From contig WGMX01000009.1 of the NCBI GenBank assembly GCA_016124855.1, positions 62,001-126,000 of the forward strand: a stretch of DNA of 64,000 nucleotides, in the 5' to 3' direction. Below are positions 24,878 to 33,840 of the stretch, one piece after another. This DNA comes from Anaerolineaceae bacterium. Lineage in GTDB: Bacteria > Chloroflexota > Anaerolineae > Aggregatilineales > Phototrophicaceae. The notes under the pieces were generated by a model. It was not told where the DNA came from. It searched no databases and worked only from the letters and a program-made list of their open reading frames with translations. The stretch's first letter is position 1, and every line of letters begins with the position of its first letter. Both the position numbers and the translations under genes were made by a program.

Positions 24878-26530
24878 ATGCAAAGACGATACATGACTGT
24901 TTTGTGTTTATTGGTCACGCTGATGGTGTTGGCCTTCAGTACTCAACGCGGATTTACACAGGACAGCAGCACGGCTAACTGTCCTACGCTGGTTCAACAA
25001 GCACTGCAAGCGCTTGGCCCGAATTGTGGCGGATTGGGACGAAACACGGCCTGTTACGGATATAACAAAGTAGCGGCAACTTTTTCACAGGCCGTAGCCG
25101 ATGATTACTTCACCAAACCTTCTGACCAAGCGGGATTGAGCAGCGTAGCCTCTTTATCAACCTCACCATTGGATACGCAGCTCAACGAGTGGGGTGTGGC
25201 GGTAATGAGCGTGCAAGCCAATATACCCGATTCACTGCCGGGGCAGTCGGTACGATTCATTTTGTTGGGCAACTCCGAAATGCAAAATGACGTGGCACCG
25301 CCTGATACACAAGCAGCTTCCCAACCGATTACGGTAACCACCACGACCGGCTCGAACATTCGCAGTGCGCCGACCCGCAACGCCAACGTGCTCGGAAGTG
25401 TGCCAGCCAATACAGAACTCACGGCGGATGGAATAAGTGATGATCAGCAATGGGTGCGGGTTGTTTTTAACGAAGCGGCTGTCGGCTGGATTAGCCGTGC
25501 ATTGGTGACAAGTGGATCGGATATTGATAGTCTGCCGGTGGTCAATGATGTTCCCCAGACACCGATGCAGGCTTTCCGGCTAAAAACCGGGGTTGCTGGA
25601 TTGACTTGTGCCGATGCACCGTCGCTACTCATGGTTCAAGGGCCGAAAAATGTGCAAATCCAGATTACTGCCAATGGGGTTGATGTGCAGTTGGGCTCGA
25701 CACTGGTGCTGCAAACAACTGATAAGAATAAATTTCAAATCGCGACCATTGACGGTACCGGACGTGTGGGTAACTTGGTCATTCCAGCGGGTTTCATGAC
25801 CGAAGCCCCGATGGGCGATGACGGGAATGTAAATGGCAGATTTGGAGCCGTTTTACCCATTCCAAAATCCGAACTTGATAAACTGCAAGTATTAGAAAAT
25901 ATTCCGCCAGACATCCTCAATTATGAAGTAAACGTGCCTAATAACGCGGTGGTCATAGCGCCACGCCCAACCCCCGTACCTACAAGTGCCACACCCAATA
26001 CGACAGGCAGCGCTGACTGCGCCAACTTCAAGGCGACATCTCCGTTGGATGGTCTAAATTACGGTGTGAATACTTTCTATTGGGATCCTGCACCGGGTGC
26101 GACCAGCTACCGGTTGAATGTGGTCGGTTTCGGAACAAAGGATAGTTCCAGCACCAACACGACCTTTGATTTGTTCGACGCCGGTCAGCAGTTCCAGATG
26201 TCATGGTTTGTGCAAGCGCTGGTGAATGGACAGGTATCCTGTACAACGCCCACGGTAACAGTTCCTCGCGAAGCTCTGCCGCCGCCTTTTAGTGCCAGTT
26301 GGCAGTGCGGGCCGGGTAAAGATGAAGTCACAGTGAATTATCAGAATGTGCCACCCGGTTCAAACGCAGTTGCGATTGAAATCTATACCTTAGAACTTCG
26401 ACAGGAGTATCCGGTTCCGCCGCGCTCTGGCTCAAAAACCTTTGGTAATTTCACCCGCTCGGGTGGTCGTGTCGTGGCTTCTAACGGGCAGAGCATTGAC
26501 CTGCCCAATTTGACTTGCAGAGCCGGTTAA
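24878..26530 (+). CDS. secreted SH3 multidomain protein, paralog 4 of 4
   Basis: The shortest and most divergent copy (550 residues). It has a signal peptide (MQRRYMTVLCLLVTL start), the three-Cys N-terminal domain with NEWGVAVMSVQANIPDSLPG, and an SH3-like domain (SNIRSAPTRNANVLGSV, then QQWVRVVFNEAAVGWISR). A FecR-like region, the SPLDGLNYGVNTFYWD domain and a short C-terminal domain ending NLTCRAG follow. The Pro-rich hinge is shorter and the last domain more polar than in copies 2 and 3. The ribosome site AATAGGTG and first codons match paralog 3. It lies behind a terminator and a predicted promoter, and ends before a hairpin at 26546-26573. Confidence 0.85.
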   Translation: MQRRYMTVLCLLVTLMVLAFSTQRGFTQDSSTANCPTLVQQALQALGPNCGGLGRNTACYGYNKVAATFSQAVADDYFTKPSDQAGLSSVASLSTSPLDTQLNEWGVAVMSVQANIPDSLPGQSVRFILLGNSEMQNDVAPPDTQAASQPITVTTTTGSNIRSAPTRNANVLGSVPANTELTADGISDDQQWVRVVFNEAAVGWISRALVTSGSDIDSLPVVNDVPQTPMQAFRLKTGVAGLTCADAPSLLMVQGPKNVQIQITANGVDVQLGSTLVLQTTDKNKFQIATIDGTGRVGNLVIPAGFMTEAPMGDDGNVNGRFGAVLPIPKSELDKLQVLENIPPDILNYEVNVPNNAVVIAPRPTPVPTSATPNTTGSADCANFKATSPLDGLNYGVNTFYWDPAPGATSYRLNVVGFGTKDSSSTNTTFDLFDAGQQFQMSWFVQALVNGQVSCTTPTVTVPREALPPPFSASWQCGPGKDEVTVNYQNVPPGSNAVAIEIYTLELRQEYPVPPRSGSKTFGNFTRSGGRVVASNGQSIDLPNLTCRAG

Positions 26531-26545
26531 AACACTTCTAGTTGT

Positions 26546-26573
26546 CAGCGAGGGGCATGTTTGTCTCTCGCTG
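26546..26573 (+). other. hairpin after paralog 4, possible terminator
   Basis: CAGCGAGGGG pairs with TCTCTCGCTG (ten pairs, two of them G-U) but no T-run follows. It may end the array or be a structured leader of the next gene. Confidence 0.45.
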
Positions 26574-26602
26574 GTTGATAAGAATATTTATTGGAGCTCA
26601 AA

Positions 26603-27787
26603 ATGGACTTTTCTGTCCCCGCGCATGTGCAGGATATTACGCGCCGCGTCCGGCAGTTTGTTGATCGTGAAGTTGTTCCATATGAAGCGCATGTTGACGA
26701 GTACATTGATGGTATTGCGCCCGAAGCGCTCGCCGAACTTCGTGCTAATGCCAAATCCGAAGGCATCTTTGCGCCCCAATTGCCTAAAGAATTGGGTGGA
26801 CTTGGCCTAACGTTGGAAGAAATTGTACCCGTATTCGAAGCTGCTGGTCGCAGTACACTTGGTCCGTTGGCGTTGAACTGTTCAGCCCCCGATGAAGGCA
26901 ATATGCATCTGCTGCACATGTTTGCCAGCCCCGAACAAGTTGAACGGTATTTGAAACCCTTAGCAGCTGGAGAGACACGTTCCGGTTTTGCGATGACCGA
27001 GCCAGCGCCCGGTGCGGGGTCTGACCCGAATATGCTGCAAACACAAGCGGTGCGTGATGGCAGTGATTGGATTATCAATGGGCATAAGTGGTTTACCAGC
27101 GGTGCAGATGGCGCGGCATTTCTGATTATTATGGCGGTGACTAATCCTGATGTGCCGACCCATAAAGGCGCGACTCTGTTCCTCGCGCCGATTGATGCTG
27201 CCGGCATTGAGATTGTGCGACGCGTGCCGATTATGGGCGGTAATGATCCCGGTGGACACTGCGAGATTCTATTCCATGATTTGCGGCTGCCATCGAGCGC
27301 GATTTTGGGACAGGAAGGGCAGGGCTTTGCTTTGACGCAGAAACGTTTAGGGCCGGCTCGTATGACACACTGTATGCGTTGGACAGGCATTGCCCAACGT
27401 GCGCTCGAAATCGCTACACAGTACGCCACCGAACGACAGGCCTTCGGCAGCACCCTCAGCGGTCACCAATCCATTCAGTGGATGCTGGCGGACTCGGCTA
27501 CTGAACTCCATGCTGGACGTTTGATGATCCAGCATACGGCGTGGCTCTTGACGCAGGGGAATGAAGCTCGTCAAGAATCGTCCATGTGTAAAGTCTTTGT
27601 TGCCGAGTCGGTCAATAAAGTGTTGGATCGTGCCATTCAAATTTGCGGAGCAAAAGGTATTTCTCGTGATTTGCCTTTGAGCCGCTGGTATGAAGCTGCA
27701 CGTGCCTTCAGAATTTATGACGGTGCATCAGAAGTGCATCGTATGGTGATTGCGCGTCAAGTCGTCAAGCAGTACGGCAGTTCATAG
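26603..27787 (+). CDS. acyl-CoA dehydrogenase family protein
   Basis: A 394-residue flavoprotein that oxidises acyl-CoA to enoyl-CoA in the cytosol. The FAD and substrate segment GFAMTEPAPGAGSDPN, the middle-domain GHKWFTSGA, the C-terminal QRALEIATQYATERQAFG, ICGAKG and the end motif FRIYDGASEVHRMVIARQ are present. The DGASEVH pattern with an acidic N-terminal half resembles the ACAD10/11 branch, which acts on branched or hydroxylated acyl chains; the substrate is not certain. The ATG at 26603 has TTGGAGC upstream (26590-26596). No other beta-oxidation gene is near, and it starts shortly after the paralog array. Confidence 0.93.
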   Translation: MDFSVPAHVQDITRRVRQFVDREVVPYEAHVDEYIDGIAPEALAELRANAKSEGIFAPQLPKELGGLGLTLEEIVPVFEAAGRSTLGPLALNCSAPDEGNMHLLHMFASPEQVERYLKPLAAGETRSGFAMTEPAPGAGSDPNMLQTQAVRDGSDWIINGHKWFTSGADGAAFLIIMAVTNPDVPTHKGATLFLAPIDAAGIEIVRRVPIMGGNDPGGHCEILFHDLRLPSSAILGQEGQGFALTQKRLGPARMTHCMRWTGIAQRALEIATQYATERQAFGSTLSGHQSIQWMLADSATELHAGRLMIQHTAWLLTQGNEARQESSMCKVFVAESVNKVLDRAIQICGAKGISRDLPLSRWYEAARAFRIYDGASEVHRMVIARQVVKQYGSS

Positions 27788-27881
27788 TCGAAAATTTACG
27801 AAAAGTTAAAATAGACTTAACGAGCGACCGCCGCATCCGCTGTAAAATTAAGTAAATGCACTTTGATCAAGGGCAAACTAA

Positions 27882-29018
27882 ATGAATCAACAGGATGCGA
27901 GCCATATTAAACAACTCGGTCTGGATGTCCTCAAGAACCCGAACCCTAATATGCGAAAAGCGGCTTTGCTCGAACTGCGCCGCTTTGATGCTCCCATCAT
28001 CGCTGAAGTATTGGAGCGTGTCCTTCAAAAAGACCGTGATAAAGATGTGCGTGATCTCGCCCAAAACTTGCTGACGCAGCAGCGGCTTAAAGCAGCCGGA
28101 CAACCTGCTGCATCAAAAGACGCTTCGAAATTACCATCCCAATTAATGACCAGCGAAGATACGACGAAATGCACCTTTTGCGGCTCCGAGGTTGGAGAGG
28201 CTCTACGCTGCCCCAATTGTGGTGCTGAAAGAACCGTGACCGGCAATCCAGTTACTTCAAAATCGGTAGTGAATCCGGATTCCTTCATTTTGCATCAGGC
28301 GCACTATGATTTTGTGTTTGGCAACAGCAAATCTTTGAACCGAAGCAGTTTTCTTGGTGTTGGCTGCCTGACCATATTTTTAAGCATATTTGTTATCGTC
28401 GGTGTTTTTATGCTAGGAACGGCGCTCAGCGATACGTATAACTGGTTTGCTATTAATCAAAGTGGGATTGGGAATACGGCTCAATTGACAAACCGGCGCA
28501 TTTCTTCGGGCGATGACAGCGACACGTATTATGTCTCGTTCCGCTTTAATCATAATGGTAAAAATTATCTGCGTGAGCAGAAAGTGAATTGGGACATTTA
28601 CAACAGCGCAGAAATTGGTGGCAGGGTGGATATTGTTTATGCGCCGTCCAATCCGCAGGGGGCAAAACTCACCGGAACCAACAGTGCGCCGACTTGGATG
28701 TTGTTCTTCGCGCTGATTTGGAACGCCATTATCGGTTTGATTGTCTTTTTTGTCATTCAGCAGTACCGCCGCGTCAAGTTTTTGGAACGTCATGGACGAA
28801 TGCTCCCCGGTGAGATTTTGGAAAGTTCACATTCCACAGATAGTGATGGTGATTTATCCCTTAAGGTCGAATATACTTTCCGCACGCCTGACTCGAACAA
28901 GCGCTTGTCAAAAGTTGAGCGTGCCACGCGCAATGATCTCAAAGGGCAGCGCCCACCCGCGCCGGGAACGCCGGTTGTCATACTGTATTACAATGAGCAG
29001 CGCTACATGCTGTTATAG
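27882..29018 (+). CDS. HEAT / zinc-ribbon / DUF3592 membrane protein
   Basis: A 378-residue mosaic. Residues 8-66 form a HEAT-like helical repeat (VLKNPNPNMRKAALLELRRF). A zinc ribbon follows with four cysteines (97, 100, 110, 113 in CTFC and CPNC). Then come two membrane helices (about 158-185 and 270-296) enclosing an external beta domain of the DUF3592 type (DTYYVSFRFNHNGKNY, with VDIVYAPSNPQGA). A second DUF3592-like half follows at 300-378, ending VILYYNEQRYMLL. The function is unknown; zinc-ribbon and HEAT parts suggest protein contacts in the cytosol. The P1 peptidase begins 29 bases downstream. A free HEAT protein similar to its N-terminus lies at 30243-30476. Confidence 0.75.
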   Translation: MNQQDASHIKQLGLDVLKNPNPNMRKAALLELRRFDAPIIAEVLERVLQKDRDKDVRDLAQNLLTQQRLKAAGQPAASKDASKLPSQLMTSEDTTKCTFCGSEVGEALRCPNCGAERTVTGNPVTSKSVVNPDSFILHQAHYDFVFGNSKSLNRSSFLGVGCLTIFLSIFVIVGVFMLGTALSDTYNWFAINQSGIGNTAQLTNRRISSGDDSDTYYVSFRFNHNGKNYLREQKVNWDIYNSAEIGGRVDIVYAPSNPQGAKLTGTNSAPTWMLFFALIWNAIIGLIVFFVIQQYRRVKFLERHGRMLPGEILESSHSTDSDGDLSLKVEYTFRTPDSNKRLSKVERATRNDLKGQRPPAPGTPVVILYYNEQRYMLL

Positions 29019-29047
29019 CCTTATATGCCCTACAAAGGAATAATTTT

Positions 29048-30121
29048 ATGGCAAAACCACGCTTACGCGATTTGGGTATCAATATCGGTGTGCTGCCAAC
29101 CGGACAGTACAACGCGATTACTGATGTAGCCGGGGTAAGGGTCGGGCACGCGACGATTATTGCCGATGAGCCGCGTATTGCCCGTACTGGCGTGACTGTT
29201 ATCTTCCCACGCCAAGAACCCATATGGGATCATCATTGTTTCGCGGGGTTTCACGTCCTGAATGGCAATGGTGATTTCACAGGAACCCATTGGATCGACG
29301 AAGCCGGCATGTTAACGACACCAATTGCTGTCACCAACACCCATCAAGTCGGCATTGTGCGCGATACGCTGGTCAAGTATTCAGTCGAACAGTTCGGCGC
29401 ACACGAATGGGTTATGCCGATGGTCGCTGAAACGTACGATGGTTGGCTGAATGACATCAATGCGTTTCATGTTCAGCCCGAACATGTCATGAGTGCGGTG
29501 GCTAATGCTCACAGCGGCGCGGTTGAAGAAGGCTGCGTGGGTGGCGGCACAGGTATGATTTGTTACGATTTCAAAGGTGGAATTGGTACGTCCTCGCGCT
29601 TAGTGGATACTCCAAGTGGGCGCTACACCATCGGTGCGTTGGTACAGTCTAACTTCGGCAACCGTGAATTATTGCGTGTGGATGGCGTACCCGTCGGGCG
29701 TGAAATTCCCACCAGTCTGATCCCTTCCGGTTGGGATGAACCGCAGCAGCCCGGTTCTATTATTGTGATTCTGGCAACTGATGCACCCCTTTTACCGGGG
29801 CAGTGCCGCCGTTTGGCGCAGCGTGTGACCATCGGCCTCGCCCGTACAGGTTGTGTTGGACATAATGGCAGTGGCGATCTATTTCTCGCATTTTCGACAG
29901 GCAACCTCATTCCCGGTCATCTAGATGCGCCAGTAAGTGTCCAGATGATGCCGCATCCGCACATGAACTGGCTGTTTGACGGCGTGGCCGAAGCAGTGGA
30001 AGAGGCGGTCATTAACGCTCTAGTTGCCGCGGATACCACAGTTGGCTATAAAGGGCGAACCGCTTTTGCCTTGCCCCATGATTTATTACAATCTGCTATG
30101 AAACGTTACAGCAACCATTGA
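29048..30121 (+). CDS. P1-family (DmpA-like) aminopeptidase
   Basis: A 357-residue member of peptidase family P1, N-terminal nucleophile enzymes that cut themselves into alpha and beta chains and then remove N-terminal residues from peptides. The opening RDLGINIGVLPTGQYNAITD and GVRVGHATI are typical. EEGCVGGGTGM and FKGGIGTSSR form the oxyanion side. The likely self-cleavage site is Gly 236-Ser 237 in PGSIIVILATDAPLLP, placing the nucleophile at the usual position near two-thirds of the chain. No signal peptide is present. AAAGGAA precedes the ATG. It is probably co-transcribed with the DUF3592 gene just upstream. Confidence 0.92.
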   Translation: MAKPRLRDLGINIGVLPTGQYNAITDVAGVRVGHATIIADEPRIARTGVTVIFPRQEPIWDHHCFAGFHVLNGNGDFTGTHWIDEAGMLTTPIAVTNTHQVGIVRDTLVKYSVEQFGAHEWVMPMVAETYDGWLNDINAFHVQPEHVMSAVANAHSGAVEEGCVGGGTGMICYDFKGGIGTSSRLVDTPSGRYTIGALVQSNFGNRELLRVDGVPVGREIPTSLIPSGWDEPQQPGSIIVILATDAPLLPGQCRRLAQRVTIGLARTGCVGHNGSGDLFLAFSTGNLIPGHLDAPVSVQMMPHPHMNWLFDGVAEAVEEAVINALVAADTTVGYKGRTAFALPHDLLQSAMKRYSNH

Positions 30122-30242
30122 GATTTGATGGTACTTTAGTCAATTATTGACCGTAAGTTGTCAAAGGTGTGATATAGTAAAGAGTGTTAATTATTGAGAA
30201 ACGCTAAACTCGGCTGCTTAGATAGTCAATAAAGGGTCTATC

Positions 30243-30476
30243 ATGGCTGCACACGACCGATTTAACGTCACCGCACTCGCTGAAGAAGTCCTGCGCAACC
30301 CTAATCCGGGTACGCGCAAGATTGCCTTGCAAGGTCTCAGTATTTACATGTCTTACCAGCGCATCTTTGAGCTGGTCTTTTATGTTAGCCAGCGGGATTC
30401 AAATCCCGAAGTGCGGGAAACGGCCACCGAGCTTTTGGCGACGATGCCCCCGCGCACTAGCTCAGACATCCAATAG
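30243..30476 (+). CDS. small HEAT-repeat protein
   Basis: A 77-residue helical protein with one HEAT-like unit. It closely follows the N-terminus of the protein at 27882: both read V-L-x-N-P-N-P-x-x-R-K-x-A-L and later Q-R/K-D-x-x-x-x-V-R-x-x-A. It has no membrane helix or catalytic motif. It may act as a free copy of that module, for example by competing for the same partner, but this is inference. The last 15 bases overlap the convergent gene at 30462. A TATAGT at 30173-30178 lies upstream but its -35 box is spaced too far away. Confidence 0.7.
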   Translation: MAAHDRFNVTALAEEVLRNPNPGTRKIALQGLSIYMSYQRIFELVFYVSQRDSNPEVRETATELLATMPPRTSSDIQ

Positions 30477-31259
30477 CAAACGCACATTTAGCGCCCAAGC
30501 GAGATATAATGCCCGCAAAAACTGCTTGAACTGCCTGATGCTTGCCTCATCATCAGGTTCGGATTTAAGCTGCATTGGATAACGCTCCGTTACATCTTCC
30601 GGTGAAGGAGCTAGGTTCATGATTTCATCTGCGTCCATATTGCGTCGGATGACGTTGAAGAACATCAAGAGTGTAGCCCCATAAGAGGGCTTGATATGTC
30701 CCAAAAGAAACAGCATTTCAAAAAGCTGGTTGGTGTTGACGATATACTCGCCTAACTGACGTACCAGTGTCCCTTTTTCTTGGAAGAAAGGTTGTCCTTC
30801 CGCGCGCATCGAACCCACCGCTTCACCTGCTGCTTTGAACTCCTGTAAACCTTGGCGCAGCAGCATCCAAGGCAAAGTCTCGACAGGCAATGGGAGTTGA
30901 TTGAGCAGCCAGAGTTCCGCCTTCCCCGAGATTGGATATTCAACCTGACCAATGCAGCCAAAAGGTTGTCCCACATTGTTAGCGGGGCAGCCTTCACAGT
31001 AATGGTGATAAGGTAGCAGTTCCTCGGCTTGGTCGATGAGGTTTTGTACCATCACCACTTTAGTTTCAGATTCACCGCTGGCTGTGGTGCGTTCAAGTTC
31101 GAAGCCGATTTCGGACACAGGCCGGTTATCACCGTTATCGCGGAACAGTTTAACGACCGCCTCGGCACGGGCGCGTCCTTTGATGCGTTCAATGATGCCT
31201 TCGGTGGTTAATTCTTGCTTGGGGTAGCACTTGTAATCAATGACGTAATCAATTGCCAT
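30462..31259 (-). CDS. conserved-Cys protein of unknown function
   Basis: I do not recognise this 265-residue soluble protein. Its most notable feature is a cluster YCEGCPANNVGQPFGC (Cys 88, 91, 102), which could bind zinc or an iron-sulfur cluster. The N-terminal part (2-75) is mixed alpha/beta with many charged residues. The C-terminal half is helical (LGEYIVNTNQLFEML, ATLLMFFNVIRRNMD), like a small-molecule or protein-binding bundle. No signal peptide or membrane segment is present. It converges on the small HEAT gene with a 15-base overlap. It could be a lineage-specific metalloprotein. Confidence 0.65.
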   Translation of the reverse strand: MAIDYVIDYKCYPKQELTTEGIIERIKGRARAEAVVKLFRDNGDNRPVSEIGFELERTTASGESETKVVMVQNLIDQAEELLPYHHYCEGCPANNVGQPFGCIGQVEYPISGKAELWLLNQLPLPVETLPWMLLRQGLQEFKAAGEAVGSMRAEGQPFFQEKGTLVRQLGEYIVNTNQLFEMLFLLGHIKPSYGATLLMFFNVIRRNMDADEIMNLAPSPEDVTERYPMQLKSEPDDEASIRQFKQFLRALYLAWALNVRLLLDV

Positions 31260-31373
31260 TTGCTTGATTGATCCATGTATTTGTGTAGAGGAATAAGGGC
31301 AACGATAGCAGAAGTTGGAGAAGTTGCATAGGATGGAGGGATTAGAGCAGTTAAGGGTTAAATAATCATCTCT

Positions 31374-31820
31374 TTAATTCGAGAGATTTCTTCCAAAGCG
31401 CCAGCAGGCGATGAATGTACTTATATGAACCGCCAACCAAAATACACCATTTAGTATTTCAAAAGGAGATTTAGGGCTTAAAAAAGTGTAGAGAATTACT
31501 AAGTTTGGTAAGGAACATATAATTGCAGACACGAAACAACCGAATGTAATCTCAGCTGAGGTCATGTTCTGTAAATATGCAAATAGAGATCTTCCTTTTC
31601 TTAGACCGATTAAGTAATTCAAAAAGCGGTGTTCTTTGTAAAAGAGCAATTTCACAGGAAATTTCAAACTATCTAAATAAATCTTAAGTGCTTCTTCAGA
31701 TGGCTTGATTTTCGCAAACTGGTATTCAAGGGAGTTTATTAACAGACGCGAGTAAAAAAACATCCACATTAAATATAGAAAAAGGAGGTTGGAAACCGCA
31801 TTTACGTGATTTGAAAGCAT
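31374..31820 (-). CDS. AT-rich hypothetical membrane protein
   Basis: A 148-residue protein with three hydrophobic stretches (about 8-26, 88-112 and 120-138) separated by a basic, Lys/Tyr/Leu-rich middle part. No family was recognised. The gene and its flanks are clearly richer in A and T than neighbours, and codons with A/T in the third place dominate, which suggests foreign origin or fast drift. CTGGAAAT lies before the ATG on the minus strand. It is not part of an obvious operon. Confidence 0.55.
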   Translation of the reverse strand: MLSNHVNAVSNLLFLYLMWMFFYSRLLINSLEYQFAKIKPSEEALKIYLDSLKFPVKLLFYKEHRFLNYLIGLRKGRSLFAYLQNMTSAEITFGCFVSAIICSLPNLVILYTFLSPKSPFEILNGVFWLAVHISTFIACWRFGRNLSN

Positions 31821-31946
31821 ACTTATTTCCAGATTTTACCGGAATTCACAATTTGAATAGTTGGATATCAATACTTGCCTATAAATGTTGCCGAAATATT
31901 AAATAAAATGGACGGCATATACCGTCCTGACTTATTACCTTTTAAT

Positions 31947-32738
31947 TCACTCTACCTGAAAATTCCAGCGCCGGATAAATGTTTGAGAAGCCGTTATGCT
32001 CACCACATTGAAACCGGGATTTTCACCATCGGCGACAGTTTCACTCGAACCGTGCCATGAATTGAACTGATTCCAACTGCTGGCGGCGCTGGTGTAGAGA
32101 ATGCCATCTTGCAACATCTGAATATTTTGATGCACATGTCCAAAGAACACACCACGCAGCCGATCTTTGGCTTTCAGTAAAATTTGGTGCAAAGCCTCAC
32201 CATTGGTAATCCGCATATAATCGTCGAGCCACGGCGAACCGACTGGCAGCGCATTATGATGGACTGCCACCACGAGGGGACGGTCATCATGTGCCGAACA
32301 AATCGCGTCGAGCCATTCCAACTGTTGGGCAATAACATTACCGCGCGGCACTTCGGCTGGGCCGTTGCTATCCAAGCCAACAATTTGAAATCCGTTAGCG
32401 TCAAAGGTGTAATAGAAAGGGTCAACGATTTCAGTGCGTCCAAGTAAAACGCGCTGCAAATCTGCGCCTGAGTCGTGGTTGCCGGATAAATAATAAACCG
32501 GACGCGCAAGTTGGCTGAGAATATCGTGGGCAGTCATATAGGCTTCGGGAATAGGGTCATAAACCACATCACCGGTGTGGAGGATGAAATCGACGTTGAA
32601 GGGCAGGGCATTAACAGCCTTGACCAGTGCTTTTGCGCCATCGTAAGTGCTGTGCGGCGTATGATGCTTGCCATATTCAGCGTCAGGGCTGATGTGTGTA
32701 TCACTGATGTGAATGAAGGTCAGTTGCTGTTCCGGCAT
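31947..32738 (-). CDS. metallophosphoesterase
   Basis: A 263-residue calcineurin-like phosphoesterase of the CpdA/Icc type. The metal-binding motifs are in order: ISDTH (Asp 13, His 15), HTGDVVYD, SGNHD, AVHH and GHVH. These proteins hydrolyse phosphodiesters such as cyclic AMP or phosphomonoesters; the substrate here is unknown. There is no signal peptide, so it is probably cytosolic. It is divergent from the lipoprotein gene at 32881 and shares a short upstream region. The start with QQLTFIHISDTH is the normal family N-terminus. Confidence 0.92.
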   Translation of the reverse strand: MPEQQLTFIHISDTHISPDAEYGKHHTPHSTYDGAKALVKAVNALPFNVDFILHTGDVVYDPIPEAYMTAHDILSQLARPVYYLSGNHDSGADLQRVLLGRTEIVDPFYYTFDANGFQIVGLDSNGPAEVPRGNVIAQQLEWLDAICSAHDDRPLVVAVHHNALPVGSPWLDDYMRITNGEALHQILLKAKDRLRGVFFGHVHQNIQMLQDGILYTSAASSWNQFNSWHGSSETVADGENPGFNVVSITASQTFIRRWNFQVE

Positions 32739-32789
32739 GTAACATTCTCCAAATGGGATAATGGGTTATTTCCGCTGAGTTTTCTGCAC

Positions 32790-32795
32790 TATAAT
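32790..32795 (+). promoter_or_regulatory. possible -10 box of the lipoprotein gene
   Basis: A perfect TATAAT lies 86 bases before the ATG at 32881; the -35 region is poor. Confidence 0.35.
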
Positions 32796-32880
32796 AGCGC
32801 TAACAAATCAATAATGGGTGATCGACTCCAAATTGGATTTATTGGCGGTGGGGGTATTAGGGGGAGTAAGGAAGCGGGCG

Positions 32881-33810
32881 ATGCGACGGATAGGTATGCA
32901 GTTCTGTGGGGTATTGATAATGGGGATGTTGCTTACTGCTTGTGCGGGTAATCAACCTCAAACTATAGGTGAATTACCGACAGCAGCCGTTTTGCCGACT
33001 CTCACGGCAACTTTACCTGTCACCGCCACTTCGACCGATATTCCCAGTCCAACTGTGACGGTTACATTTACTGTTTCGCCAACGGTATTGGTTTCCGACA
33101 CGCCGACGGTTACACCCAGCGCGACCATCACCGACACGCCAACGCCGACCGCGACCAATACGCCGCTGCCCAGCGACACGCCGTTTCCAACCGCTGATAA
33201 TGAAGGGCTAATGGCACTGGTGCAGCTCGCAGCTAAGGCGACAATACTGCCGCCCGATTTGCTTCCGGCCTTACAACCGACAGTCCCAAGCGCGGTATTA
33301 GGTGCAACTGCCCCGCCAGTGATGCCAACTTGCACTACGCCGCCGAGCGGTGGATTCGCAACGGTTTATAATGCCGACCCGACGCTGGCCTCGCAAATGG
33401 GCTGTCCATTAGGGATGGTATCGTTCGCTAGTGCGTCACAGACGTATCAATTTGGAGAAATGTTGTGGATGGCTGGGCCCCCGCAAGCTATTTATGCATT
33501 GTTTAGTTCTGGTCGTTTTCAGCGCTATGATGATACTTTTAACGCGGCGGTTGATCCGAACAGCGGGGGTGAAACTCCGCCTGCCGGACTGCTCGAACCG
33601 GTGCGCGGCTTTGGCAAGGTTTGGCGGACGTTCGCTGAAGTTCATGCGCTGGGTTGGGCCATGACGGATGAAGCTGGCGGACAATCGATGGCTCAAGTTT
33701 TCGAGCGTGGACAGATGGTATATTTCCCGCAGCGCGGTATGATTTTCGTGTTAATTTCCGATAACGGCGGCCTCAGCGGAGGCTGGCGTGCCGTTCCGGG
33801 TAGTTTTTGA
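32881..33810 (+). CDS. lipoprotein with Thr/Pro linker
   Basis: A 309-residue lipoprotein. The signal ends in the lipobox LLTAC, followed by a long Thr/Pro/Val-rich linker that places the folded part away from the membrane. The C-terminal domain (from TTPSGGFATVYNADP) is beta-rich with Gly-Trp-Phe patterns such as LGWAMTDEAGGQSM and ERGQMVYFPQRGMIFVL, resembling LGFP-like or wall-associated repeats; no family can be named with certainty. The ATG at 32881 has AAGGA upstream. A longer start 21 codons earlier would spoil the signal peptide. An acidic small protein follows 30 bases downstream. Confidence 0.75.
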   Translation: MRRIGMQFCGVLIMGMLLTACAGNQPQTIGELPTAAVLPTLTATLPVTATSTDIPSPTVTVTFTVSPTVLVSDTPTVTPSATITDTPTPTATNTPLPSDTPFPTADNEGLMALVQLAAKATILPPDLLPALQPTVPSAVLGATAPPVMPTCTTPPSGGFATVYNADPTLASQMGCPLGMVSFASASQTYQFGEMLWMAGPPQAIYALFSSGRFQRYDDTFNAAVDPNSGGETPPAGLLEPVRGFGKVWRTFAEVHALGWAMTDEAGGQSMAQVFERGQMVYFPQRGMIFVLISDNGGLSGGWRAVPGSF

Positions 33811-33840
33811 TCCTTTAGAAAGGTTTACTGGAGGAACAGC

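Noticed and set aside
33010-33190. Repeat tract of ACC/CCG-like triplets
   Set aside because: This is the coding sequence of a Thr/Pro-rich linker in the lipoprotein, not a DNA repeat element.
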